Assembly: GCF_000519205.1 (NCBI RefSeq)
Contig: NZ_KI912601.1
Coordinates: 314,821 to 378,820, forward strand
Length of the DNA: 64,000 nt
Direction: 5' to 3'
From: Amycolatopsis taiwanensis DSM 45107
GTDB taxonomy: Bacteria > Actinomycetota > Actinomycetes > Mycobacteriales > Pseudonocardiaceae
Under the pieces are notes generated by a model that was not told where the DNA came from, made no database searches, and was given only the letters and a program-made list of their open reading frames with translations. Positions within the stretch are counted from its first letter, which is position 1. Each line of letters starts with the position of its first letter. Below, piece by piece: positions 24,174 through 32,107 of this stretch. A program made the translations under genes and the position numbers.

Positions 24174-24917
24174 CTATTCCGGCTTCACCGCGGTGACCAG
24201 TTCGGAACTGCCCCAGGGGCCGCCCCACCACATACGCCACCCGGCCGGGCGCACCTGGATGCCGGTCACGCCCAGTTCGGTGAGGTGGTCGCGGTATGCC
24301 CGTGGCGTGCCGAAGATGTCGACGACGAACAACCGCCCGCCCGGGCGCAGCACACGCACCGCCTCCTCGATGGCCTTGGCGCGCTCCGCGGCGGGGGAGA
24401 TGTTGTGGATCGCCAGGCTGGACACCACGACGTCGAACTCGCCGTCGCCGAACGGCAGTTCGCGCAGGTCGCCCGTGTGTAACTCGATCCGGTCCCGCAC
24501 CCGCTCGGCGGACGCGTTGCGTTCGGTGGTGTCCTGGGCATTGCCGGACTGGTCCCGGGTCTGCCACAGGTCGACGCCGACCGCGTGGCCGGTGGTGAGC
24601 CGTCCGGCGACCGCGAGCAGCACCGCGCCGCGCCCGCAACCGAGGTCGAGCACCCGCTCGTCGCCGCGCAGCCCGGCCTCGTCGAGTATCTCCGCCCAGA
24701 CCCGGAACTTCCCGCGTTTGGTGGCGTGCAGGTAGCACCCGGCCGAAAACAGGAACACGACCGCGAGCACGGCCGGTGCGACCGCCACGGCCGGGCCGGC
24801 GAGAACCGCGGTGGCGATCGTCGCGGCGGTCAGCAAGACCGCGGCGGAGGCTAGCCCGAACAAGGTGGCCGGGGAGTCGATGCCGTAGGAGCCCCGCACC
24901 GGTGCCTGAGCCGTCAT
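24174..24917 (-). CDS. Membrane-anchored SAM methyltransferase
   Basis: 247 residues. Two hydrophobic helices (about 20-65) anchor the N-terminus. The cytoplasmic class I methyltransferase domain has LDLGCGRGAVLL near 91-102, AVGVDLW, FDVVVSSLAIHNI near 155-167 and LRPGGRLFVVDIFG near 185-198. The substrate is unknown and could be a lipid or quinone, given the anchor. The ATG at 24915-24917 is used; a TTG 9 nt upstream is possible. The FAD-Rieske gene follows after 34 nt. Confidence 0.85.
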   Translation of the reverse strand: MTAQAPVRGSYGIDSPATLFGLASAAVLLTAATIATAVLAGPAVAVAPAVLAVVFLFSAGCYLHATKRGKFRVWAEILDEAGLRGDERVLDLGCGRGAVLLAVAGRLTTGHAVGVDLWQTRDQSGNAQDTTERNASAERVRDRIELHTGDLRELPFGDGEFDVVVSSLAIHNISPAAERAKAIEEAVRVLRPGGRLFVVDIFGTPRAYRDHLTELGVTGIQVRPAGWRMWWGGPWGSSELVTAVKPE

Positions 24918-25012
24918 GGCCGCCAATCCTGGCAGATCCCGCCACCACCCGCCTCACCGAGTCCGCAGGTCCAGACCGCGTTGACCAGGGCCCGCCCGGC
25001 GTGTCTCCGCCC

Positions 25013-25138
25013 CAGGCACCCGAGTTCCGGCTTCAGGCACCCGAGTTCCGGCTTCAGGCACCCGAGTTCCGGCTTCAGGCACGCGAGTTCCGGCTTCAGG
25101 CACCCGAGTTCTCGGTTCAAGGACGTAAGTTGCGGATT
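25013..25138. repeat. Tandem 21-bp repeat array (six units, decaying)
   Basis: Units of CAGGCACCCGAGTTCCGGCTT at 25013, 25034 and 25055 are identical; 25076 has one change, 25097 has four, and 25118 is degenerate. The 21-bp period is a multiple of three; on the minus strand one frame repeats ELGCLKP. No start or ribosome binding site supports translation. This fills the 350-bp gap 24918-25267, which otherwise shows no gene. There are no spacers, so it is not a CRISPR. Confidence 0.92.
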
Positions 25139-25267
25139 CGCGACGTCAGGTTCGCCGTCGGCATCGACAACCGTGCCTGTTCATCCATTATGGACAATCT
25201 CACCGACCGGCCTGTTGTCAGCGACCGCGGCCGTCTCCGGCATCGTGTCGGCACCCGTGCAGCAGGG

Positions 25268-26116
25268 TCACTCGCCGAGGGTGCCCAGCCGGGCGAGTGC
25301 GGCGGCGCTCGGGCTGCCCGGTTCCGCGGTGTACATCACCAACTGCAGGTCGGTGCCGGGCAGCAGCAGGGTCTGGCAGTCCAGCTCCAGCTCGCCCAAC
25401 TCCGGGTGGCGCAGGTACTTGCGCAGCGTAGGTCTGGGTCGCACGTCGTGGTCACGCCAGCCGGCGGTGAAGTCCGGGCTGTGTGCGGCGAACTCGTTGA
25501 CCAGCTCGCCAAGGACGCGGTCGGCCGGGTAGCGGACGCTGGCCGCGCGCAACCGGGCGGCGGACTGCCGGGCGAACGCGCCCTCCGCGCCTGGCGGTGC
25601 CGAGCAGCGGGCGTCGCCCAGCCGGATGGACAGCCGCACGATATTGCGCTCCTCGGCGGGGAGCAGCCCGAACTCAATGATCAACGCGGCGGCCGCGGCG
25701 TTCCAGGCCACGATGTCCTGCCGCTCGTCGACCAGGTAGGCGGGTATCGGGCCGAGCCGGTCCAGCAGCCGGTGGGCGTCGGCGGGCACCGGTGCCCGAT
25801 CGGCGTCCGTGCCCGGCGGGACCTGCCCGGCCAGCCGGGCCAGGTGCTCGCGCTCCGCGGCGGTGAGCCGCAGCGCGGTGCCCAGCGCGGCCAACACCTC
25901 CGGGGACGGACGCGGTGCGCGGGCCTGCTCCAGCCGTTCGTAGTAGCTGACCGACATCCCGGCCAGTGCGGCCACCTCTTCGCGGCGCAGCCCGGGAGTG
26001 CGCCGGGCCCGCCGGCCCGGCGGATGGGTGGCCGTGGCCGGCACCTGGTCCGGGCGCAGTGTCTCCCGCCGGCGCCGCAGGAAGTCGGCCAGTTCGGCTC
26101 TGCTCACCCCGCTCAT
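25268..26116 (-). CDS. XRE-family regulator with MmyB-like sensor domain
   Basis: 282 residues. The N-terminal helix-turn-helix reads LADFLRRRRETLRPDQV and TPGLRREEVAALAGMSVSYYERLEQ (about 8-65). The C-terminal MmyB-like ligand-binding domain (PAYLVDERQDIVAWNAAAAAL near 125-145, VRYPADR, HPELGELELDCQTL near 240-255) probably binds a small lipid-like ligand. It is divergent from the NTF2/NmrA pair with 124 bp between, the usual layout for local control. Confidence 0.93.
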   Translation of the reverse strand: MSGVSRAELADFLRRRRETLRPDQVPATATHPPGRRARRTPGLRREEVAALAGMSVSYYERLEQARAPRPSPEVLAALGTALRLTAAEREHLARLAGQVPPGTDADRAPVPADAHRLLDRLGPIPAYLVDERQDIVAWNAAAAALIIEFGLLPAEERNIVRLSIRLGDARCSAPPGAEGAFARQSAARLRAASVRYPADRVLGELVNEFAAHSPDFTAGWRDHDVRPRPTLRKYLRHPELGELELDCQTLLLPGTDLQLVMYTAEPGSPSAAALARLGTLGE

Positions 26117-26240
26117 GGTGGCACGGGGCGCCCGGCTTAGCCACGGACTGGCGGTCCGGGGCTTGACTGTCTGTTCCCGACGGCGCAGCCCTTGTCCAAT
26201 CTGGACCGGTCACACACCTGATTGAGCACTGGAGGACACC

Positions 26241-26684
26241 GTGTCGAGCACTCCCGAGGAGACGTTCCGTCGGCTGCTGGATCTGTTACTGGCCAAGGAC
26301 ATGGACGCCATCGCCGACTTGTGGGCAGACGACGGCATCGCCGAATTCCCGTTCGCCACCGAGATCTCGCCGCGGCAGCTGGCCGGACGGGAGGAGGTCC
26401 GCGACTACCTGGCCGGATATCCGGAGGTGATGGATGTGCGAGAGATCTCCGCGGTCACCGTGCACCACACGGAACGGCCGGACACCATTGTGGTGGAGTT
26501 CACCGCGAACGGCCGCACGGTGCGCACCGGCGAGCCCTATCGGCTGGACTACGTCGTGGTGATCACCGTCCGGGACGGCCTGATCACCCGCTACCGGGAC
26601 TACTGGAGTCCACTTGCCGCCGCCGCGGCGGCCGGGGCGCTGCCCGAACTGCTCGACACGCTGCGCTCGGCGGCCGTCCGATGA
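26241..26684 (+). CDS. SnoaL-like/NTF2-fold protein
   Basis: 147 residues of the ketosteroid-isomerase/NTF2 fold: TFRRLLDLLLAKDMDAIADLWADDG at the start, EFPFATEISPRQLAGREEVRDYL near 36-58, and LDYVVVITVRDGLITRYRDYWSP near 100-122. Such proteins bind or isomerise small hydrophobic molecules. The GTG at 26241 is preceded by GGAGG with 5-nt spacing. The stop overlaps the start of micro-ORF A6, which leads into the NmrA-like gene. Confidence 0.9.
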   Translation: MSSTPEETFRRLLDLLLAKDMDAIADLWADDGIAEFPFATEISPRQLAGREEVRDYLAGYPEVMDVREISAVTVHHTERPDTIVVEFTANGRTVRTGEPYRLDYVVVITVRDGLITRYRDYWSPLAAAAAAGALPELLDTLRSAAVR

Positions 26685-26848
26685 CACCCCTTATGTCAAC
26701 CCGCGGCAATCAAGGTGACCACAGAGCGCGCGCCTTTGTCCCGCTATCGGGGCGGCGGGGCGCCCTGTTCGCAGACCTGACTCGACCGCCTATGCAGCGC
26801 CCCGTCGACACGATCGCGGTCGCGCGCAAAGCCGCGGAGGAACACTGA
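26681..26848 (+). repeat. Family A repeat, copy A6: 55-codon micro-ORF linking NTF2 and NmrA genes
   Basis: ATG at 26681 overlaps the NTF2 stop (ATGA) and the TGA at 26846-26848 overlaps the NmrA ATG (TGATG). The frame contains STRGNQGDHRAR, PLSGRRGAL, RPVDTIAVARK and AAEEH, the complete family consensus with no insert. GGAGGAA near the end is the ribosome binding site for the NmrA-like gene. Best example of a double-coupled full-length copy. Confidence 0.72.
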
Positions 26849-27720
26849 TGACACGCGTGCTGGTGACCGGTGGCACCGGGAAGACCGGGAGCGCGCTGGT
26901 GGAACTGCTGCGTGGCAGCGGCGTGCCGGTCCGGGTGGGCAGCCGGAACCCGGCTGCCGATGATCCTGACGCGGTCCGGTTCGACTGGGGTGACCCGGCC
27001 ACCCATCCGGCCGCGTTGCGCGGAGTGGACCGGATCTTCCTGGTGCCTCCGGTGGAGAGCGTGGACCCGATGCCGATGGCCGGGCCGTTCCTCGCCGAGG
27101 CGCACCGTCTCGACGTGCACCGGGTGGTGCTCCTCGGCTCCGCCGTCGTGCTGCCGAACGCTCCCGGCGCGCTGGAACTGGCCGCGCGGGTGCGGGCCCG
27201 GCCCGGGTGGGTCGTGCTGCGCGCGTCCGGGTTCATGCAGAACTTCCTGAGAACGCACCCGCTGGGCGAGCGGATCCGTCAGCACGGCGAGATCCGCACC
27301 GCCGCCGGTGACGGCCGGCTGGGCTGGATCGACGCGCGGGACATCGCCGCCGCTGCCTTCGCCCTGCTCGCCGAGCCCGGCGGCCGGCGCGACTACCTGC
27401 TGACCGGGCCGAAGGCGCTGAGCTACCAGGACGCGGCGGAGATCATCACCGCGCGGACCGGGCGGCGGGTCCGGGTGGTGCACATCGGGACTGACGAGCA
27501 GGCGGCCAACTACCGGGCCGCAGGCATGCCCGCCGGGTTCGCCGCCGCTCTCGCCGCCGTGGAAGACGGCATCAGGGCCGGCCGGGAAGAGCAAGTCAGC
27601 ACCGCGGTGCTGGACCTGACCGGCCGTCCGCCCCGCACCTTCGCCGAGTTCGTCGAGGAGCACGCAACCGAGTGGGCGGGCCACCGGCCGCCTGAGCACT
27701 GGTCGAAAAAGGATCGTTAG
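26848..27720 (+). CDS. NmrA-like NAD(P)-binding protein (atypical SDR)
   Basis: 290 residues. TRVLVTGGTGKTGSALVELL is the Rossmann dinucleotide motif (TGxxGxxG); the rest, including RVVLLGSAVVLP, LRASGFMQNFL near 130 and YLLTGPKALSYQDAAE near 185, is typical of NmrA/ergot-alkaloid AgnF-type atypical SDRs, which lack the YxxxK catalytic pair and act as reductases or redox sensors. The ATG is coupled to micro-ORF A6. It likely works with the NTF2-fold protein under the divergent regulator. Confidence 0.9.
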   Translation: MTRVLVTGGTGKTGSALVELLRGSGVPVRVGSRNPAADDPDAVRFDWGDPATHPAALRGVDRIFLVPPVESVDPMPMAGPFLAEAHRLDVHRVVLLGSAVVLPNAPGALELAARVRARPGWVVLRASGFMQNFLRTHPLGERIRQHGEIRTAAGDGRLGWIDARDIAAAAFALLAEPGGRRDYLLTGPKALSYQDAAEIITARTGRRVRVVHIGTDEQAANYRAAGMPAGFAAALAAVEDGIRAGREEQVSTAVLDLTGRPPRTFAEFVEEHATEWAGHRPPEHWSKKDR

Positions 27721-27874
27721 TGGCGAGAAGACCACTGCTTCCCCGTGCCGACACTGTCCAAACAGGAATTTCCGGCCAGGTGCACACGTCGAACATGAGT
27801 CGTTGTCGTCACAGGGAACTTCTGGGGGTACCCGCATCAAGGGGTGTTTACCCGGCAGCGATCTCGGGGATGCG

Positions 27875-29161
27875 ATGGGAGTGACAGACATCTTCGTGCT
27901 TGGGCTCGATGAACCGAACCGCCGGACCCTCGGCCGCGTGCCGGGGGCGGAGCACTACCGGTTCCACCCGCTACTGACCATTCCCGACCTCCAGGAGGGC
28001 GACCTCCCGATCGGGGACCTGATCACCAAGGCCATCCGGGAACTCGACGAGTTCGACGGCGAGATCGGCGCCATCGTCGGGTACTGGGACTTCCCGGTCA
28101 GCAGCATGGTGCCGCTGCTGTGCCGCCGCTACGGGCTGCCGGGACCGGAGCTGACCGGCGTGATCAAGTGCGAACACAAGTTCTGGAGCCGCCTGGAGCA
28201 GCGACAGGTCCTCGACGACGAGGTGCCCGAGTTCGCGCTGGTGGACCCGGACGGGGACGGCCACCCGCCCGCGGGGGTGAAATTCCCGATGTGGCTCAAG
28301 CCGGTGAAGTCGTTCTCGTCGGAACTGGCCTTCAAGGTCCGCGACGAGCGGGAGTTCGCCGAAGCGGTCGAGCAGATCCGGCTCGGCATCGAGCGGGTGG
28401 GCAAACCGTTCCAGTACGTGCTGGACCAGGCCGCCGGCCTGCGCCTGCCGCCCGAGGTGGAGCAGGCGGGCGCACTGTCCTGTCTGGCGGAGGAAGCCAT
28501 GTCCGGGGTGCAGGCGGCGACCGAGGGCTTCGTCCACGACGGGGAGGTGGTCGTGAACGGCGTGCTGGACTCGATCAACTATCCGGACAGCTCATCGTTC
28601 CTGCGCCACCAGTACCCCTCACAGTTGCCCGAACGCGTGGTGTCGCGGATGACCGAGGTGTCGGAACGAGTGATCTCGCGCATCGGACTGGACAACTCGA
28701 CCTTTTCCGTGGAGTTCTTCGTGGAGCCGGACAGCGGCCGGGTCCGGGTGCTGGAGATCAATCCCCGGCATTCCCAGTCGCACGCGGAACTGTTCGAGTA
28801 CGTCGACGGAGTCCCCAACCACCACTGCATGGTCCAGCTCGGCCTGGGGCGACGGCCGGACATGCCGCGCGGCGAAGGACGATATCCGATCGCGGCCAAG
28901 TGGTACCACCGCCGGTTCTCCGACGCCGTGGTGCGGCGCGTGCCGACCGAACAGGAGATCGAGCGCGTGCGGCAGGAGATCCCCGGCGTCGCCGTGGACG
29001 TGGTGCCCGCCGCCGGCCAGCGACTGTCCGATATGGACGCTCAGGACAGCTACAGCTACGAACTCGCCTTCGTCTACGTGGGCGCGGAAAACGAAGCGGA
29101 GCTGGAGCGGAAGTACCGGCGCGTGACGAACGCGCTGAATTTCGAGTTCGAGGAGGAATAG
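27875..29161 (+). CDS. ATP-grasp ligase
   Basis: 428 residues with an ATP-grasp fold that forms an amide or thioester through an acyl phosphate. FPMWLKPVKSFSSELAFKV near 140-158 holds the first ATP lysine, EEAMSGVQAATEGFVHDGE near 208-226 the second strand, and FSVEFFVEPDSG...VLEINPRHSQSH near 275-300 the Mg ligands (E..N). The ATG at 27875 has GGGGA at 6-nt spacing; an upstream in-frame ATG has none. The CocE-type hydrolase starts 3 nt later, so the two make an operon. Substrates unknown; a dipeptide- or amide-forming role is inferred. Confidence 0.87.
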   Translation: MGVTDIFVLGLDEPNRRTLGRVPGAEHYRFHPLLTIPDLQEGDLPIGDLITKAIRELDEFDGEIGAIVGYWDFPVSSMVPLLCRRYGLPGPELTGVIKCEHKFWSRLEQRQVLDDEVPEFALVDPDGDGHPPAGVKFPMWLKPVKSFSSELAFKVRDEREFAEAVEQIRLGIERVGKPFQYVLDQAAGLRLPPEVEQAGALSCLAEEAMSGVQAATEGFVHDGEVVVNGVLDSINYPDSSSFLRHQYPSQLPERVVSRMTEVSERVISRIGLDNSTFSVEFFVEPDSGRVRVLEINPRHSQSHAELFEYVDGVPNHHCMVQLGLGRRPDMPRGEGRYPIAAKWYHRRFSDAVVRRVPTEQEIERVRQEIPGVAVDVVPAAGQRLSDMDAQDSYSYELAFVYVGAENEAELERKYRRVTNALNFEFEEE

Positions 29162-29164
29162 CCC

Positions 29165-31183
29165 ATGCGCGCGGTCAGCGCGCTCCCGCACGAGATCATC
29201 CAGGAAGAACACGTCCGCATCCCGGTCTCGGACGGGATCTGCCTGTCCGCCCGGATCTGGCGGCCGGCGTCCTCCGACCAGGAGCCCGTGCCCGGGCTGT
29301 GCGAGTACATCCCTTACCGGAAAAGGGATCTCACCGCGTGGCGGGACTCGATCCATCACCCCTACCTCGCCGGGCACGGCTACGCGTGCGTGCGGGTGGA
29401 CCTGCGCGGCACCGGTGATTCGGAGGGGGTGCTCGTCGACGAGTACGTCGAACGCGAGCAACTCGACGCCGAGGACGTGCTGGCCTGGATCGCCGAGCAG
29501 CCATGGTGTGACGGGCGGACGGGAATGATGGGCATCTCCTGGGGCGGGTTCGCCGCGCTCCAGGTCGCCGCCCGGAAGCCGCCGAGCCTGCGCGCCATCG
29601 CGATCTCGTCGTTCACCGACGACCGGTACTCCGACGACTTCCACTACATGGGTGGCTGCCTGCTTTCGGACAACCTCGGCGAGGCGGGCACGATGTTCGC
29701 CTACGCCACGCTCCCGCCCGACCCGGCGGTGGTCGGCGAACGCTGGCGTGAGATGTGGCTGGAGCGGTTGGATGCGGCCGGCCCGTGGGTCGACGAATGG
29801 TTGCGGCATCAGCACCGTGACGACTACTGGCGGCACGCGTCGGTGTGTGAGAACTACCAGGACGTGTGCTGTCCCGTGCTCGCCTCCAGCGGCTGGGCCG
29901 ACGGCTACTCGAACGCCGTGATGCGGCTGCTCGCGCACCTGGACGTGCCACGCAAGGGCCTGATCGGCCCGTGGTCGCACAAGTACCCGCACCTGGGCGA
30001 GCCCGGCCCGGCGATCGGCTACCTGCAGGAACTCGTGCGATGGTGGGATCACTGGCTCAAGGACGTGGACAACGGCGTGCTCGACGGGCCGATGCTGCTC
30101 ACCTGGATGCAGGAAAGCGTGCCGCCGTCGACGTCCTACGAGCAGCGGCCGGGACGGTGGGTCGGCGAACCGGACTGGCCGTCGCCGAACGTCGAGCCGT
30201 CCGTACGCCCGCTGGCCTGGCACCGGATCGCCGAACCGGGCGAGCGCGGTGAGGGCGGGGAACTCGGCCTGACCGTCTCCTCGCCGCTTTCGGTCGGCCA
30301 GTTCGCCGGCAAGTGGGCGTCCTACAACGCACCCCCGGACCTGCCCTACGACCAGCGGGAAGAGGACGGCGGCTCGCTCGTGTTCGACACCGACGCGCTC
30401 GGCGAGCGATGCGAGATCCTGGGCGCCCCGGTGGTGCGGCTGGAGGTGTCGGCGGACCGGCCGGTGGCCATGATCGCCGCGCGGATCTCGGACGTCGCGC
30501 CGGACGGCGCCGCGACCCGGGTGACGTACGGCCTGCTCAATCTCACCCACCGGGCGGGCCACGACCGGCCCGAACCGCTCGAGCCGGGCCGGCGGTACGC
30601 GGTCGAACTGGTGCTGAACGGGGTGGCACAGGCGTTTCCACCCGGGCACCGCATCCGGCTGTCACTGTCCACTTCGTACTGGCCGCTGGCCTGGCCGCCC
30701 CCGGATGCCACCCAGGTCACCGTGCACGCCGGGGAACTGGCGCTGCCCGTGCGGAAACCCGGCGAAGACCCCGCGTTCGCCGGCTTCGGCGAGCCCGAGG
30801 GGGCACCGCCGCTGCCGGTCACGCGGCTGCGTCCAGGGGAGGAGCGGTGGAACGTCAGCCGGGACCTGGTCGACTACGAGTCGGCGCTGGAGATAGTCAA
30901 GGACTCGGGCACTCAACGGATCGACGACATCGACCTGGAGTTCTCCCGCCGCGCCACCGAACGCTACGCGTCGGTGGCCGACGATTTCTCCTCCCCATCG
31001 GGGGAAACGGTGTGGACCATGGAGTTCGCCCGCGGCGACTGGTCCGCCCGGACCGAGACCCGGACGCTGCTTTCGTGCACACCGCGGGAGTTCGTGGTCC
31101 ACGCCCGGCTGGATGCCTTCGAGGGCCCCTACCGGGTGTGCTCGCGGAACTGGCACTACGCCATTGCGCGCGACCTTGTTTAG
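29165..31183 (+). CDS. CocE/NonD-family hydrolase (X-Pro dipeptidyl-peptidase-like)
   Basis: 672 residues. The alpha/beta-hydrolase part has VRVDLRGTGDSEG near 77-89, nucleophile Ser in MGISWGGFAALQ near 120-131, the acid in LASSGWADGYSNAV and His in GPWSHKYPH. The beta-sandwich PepX C-terminal domain covers about 390-640. Relatives hydrolyse acyl-amino or ester bonds such as cocaine esterase substrates. Its length exceeds the usual 550-600 by a C-terminal extension (about 600-672) with many aromatic/acidic residues. No signal peptide is visible. It is translationally close to the ATP-grasp gene (3 nt). Confidence 0.9.
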   Translation: MRAVSALPHEIIQEEHVRIPVSDGICLSARIWRPASSDQEPVPGLCEYIPYRKRDLTAWRDSIHHPYLAGHGYACVRVDLRGTGDSEGVLVDEYVEREQLDAEDVLAWIAEQPWCDGRTGMMGISWGGFAALQVAARKPPSLRAIAISSFTDDRYSDDFHYMGGCLLSDNLGEAGTMFAYATLPPDPAVVGERWREMWLERLDAAGPWVDEWLRHQHRDDYWRHASVCENYQDVCCPVLASSGWADGYSNAVMRLLAHLDVPRKGLIGPWSHKYPHLGEPGPAIGYLQELVRWWDHWLKDVDNGVLDGPMLLTWMQESVPPSTSYEQRPGRWVGEPDWPSPNVEPSVRPLAWHRIAEPGERGEGGELGLTVSSPLSVGQFAGKWASYNAPPDLPYDQREEDGGSLVFDTDALGERCEILGAPVVRLEVSADRPVAMIAARISDVAPDGAATRVTYGLLNLTHRAGHDRPEPLEPGRRYAVELVLNGVAQAFPPGHRIRLSLSTSYWPLAWPPPDATQVTVHAGELALPVRKPGEDPAFAGFGEPEGAPPLPVTRLRPGEERWNVSRDLVDYESALEIVKDSGTQRIDDIDLEFSRRATERYASVADDFSSPSGETVWTMEFARGDWSARTETRTLLSCTPREFVVHARLDAFEGPYRVCSRNWHYAIARDLV

Positions 31184-31213
31184 CGTGCGGGGGCGACGGG
31201 TAGTTATCAGACC

Positions 31214-32107
31214 GTGACCAGCCTGCACGCGAAGGCGCTCACCGCCGCGATGTGGTTGAGCCGCCGCAAGCGAACCTTCGCCGACCTCGACCGGCTCCGG
31301 GAGAGCTTCGAGCACCGGCAGCGCCCGGAGGACGCCGTGCCTCCCGCGCGGGTGCGCCGCCAGGTGGCGGTGAGCCGGAACGTGCTCAGGGACCGCCCGG
31401 TCTACACCCTGCGGCCGCGCGGAGAAGGGACGTCACGGCATGTGCTGTACCTGCACGGCGGTGCCTATGTGCACCAGATTCAGCGCGATCACTGGTCGTT
31501 TTTGTCCAGACTGGTCAGGCGGACCGGCTGCACCGTCACCGCTCCGCTGTACCCGCTCGCGCCGACCCACCACTGCGACGAGACCGTCGATATGGTCATG
31601 GCCACCTACAAGGAAGAACTCGGCGCGGTCGAGCCGGGCGACCAGATCGTGATGGGTGACTCGGCGGGTGGCGCGCTCACGCTCGTGCTCGCCCGGAGCC
31701 TGCGCGACGAGGGACGCCCGCAGCCCAAGGAGATCGTGCTGCTGTCACCGTGGCTGGACGTGACGATGAGCGACCCGGCCCAGCCCGAACTCGACCGGCA
31801 CGACCCGTACCTGGCCATCGCCGGGCTGCGCGAGGCAGGTCGCCTCTACGCCGGGCCCCGGGACCCGCGGGACCCGCTGATCAGCCCGCTCAACGGCGAA
31901 CTGTCCGGGCTGGGCACGCTGAGCCTGTTCGCCGGCACCCGGGACGTGCTACTCGCCGACGCGCGGCGACTGCGGGAGAAGGCGCGGGCGCGGTCGGTTC
32001 CGTTGGAATACCACGAATATGAGGGGATGTTCCACGCGTGGATGATCGCGTACTTCGCCGAGGCGCGGCAGGCGACCGGGCGGATCGCACACCTGGTGCG
32101 GCGATGA
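31214..32107 (+). CDS. Alpha/beta-hydrolase, hormone-sensitive-lipase family
   Basis: 297 residues. The HSL signature LYLHGGAYVH is followed by the nucleophile motif IVMGDSAGGALTLVLA near 150-165, acid Asp in LFAGTRDVLLADA and catalytic His in MFHAWMIAYF. An esterase for short acyl or carbamate groups. The GTG at 31214 lies 30 nt after the CocE-like gene; its stop overlaps the P450 ATG (ATGA), giving a four-gene plus-strand operon. Confidence 0.92.
   Translation: MTSLHAKALTAAMWLSRRKRTFADLDRLRESFEHRQRPEDAVPPARVRRQVAVSRNVLRDRPVYTLRPRGEGTSRHVLYLHGGAYVHQIQRDHWSFLSRLVRRTGCTVTAPLYPLAPTHHCDETVDMVMATYKEELGAVEPGDQIVMGDSAGGALTLVLARSLRDEGRPQPKEIVLLSPWLDVTMSDPAQPELDRHDPYLAIAGLREAGRLYAGPRDPRDPLISPLNGELSGLGTLSLFAGTRDVLLADARRLREKARARSVPLEYHEYEGMFHAWMIAYFAEARQATGRIAHLVRR

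Noticed and set aside
25013..25138. CRISPR-like array
   Set aside because: Units are contiguous with no spacers and no cas genes nearby; it is a tandem repeat.
28619..30649. 676-codon minus-strand open frame
   Set aside because: Antisense of the ATP-grasp and CocE-like genes; composition typical of shadow frames.
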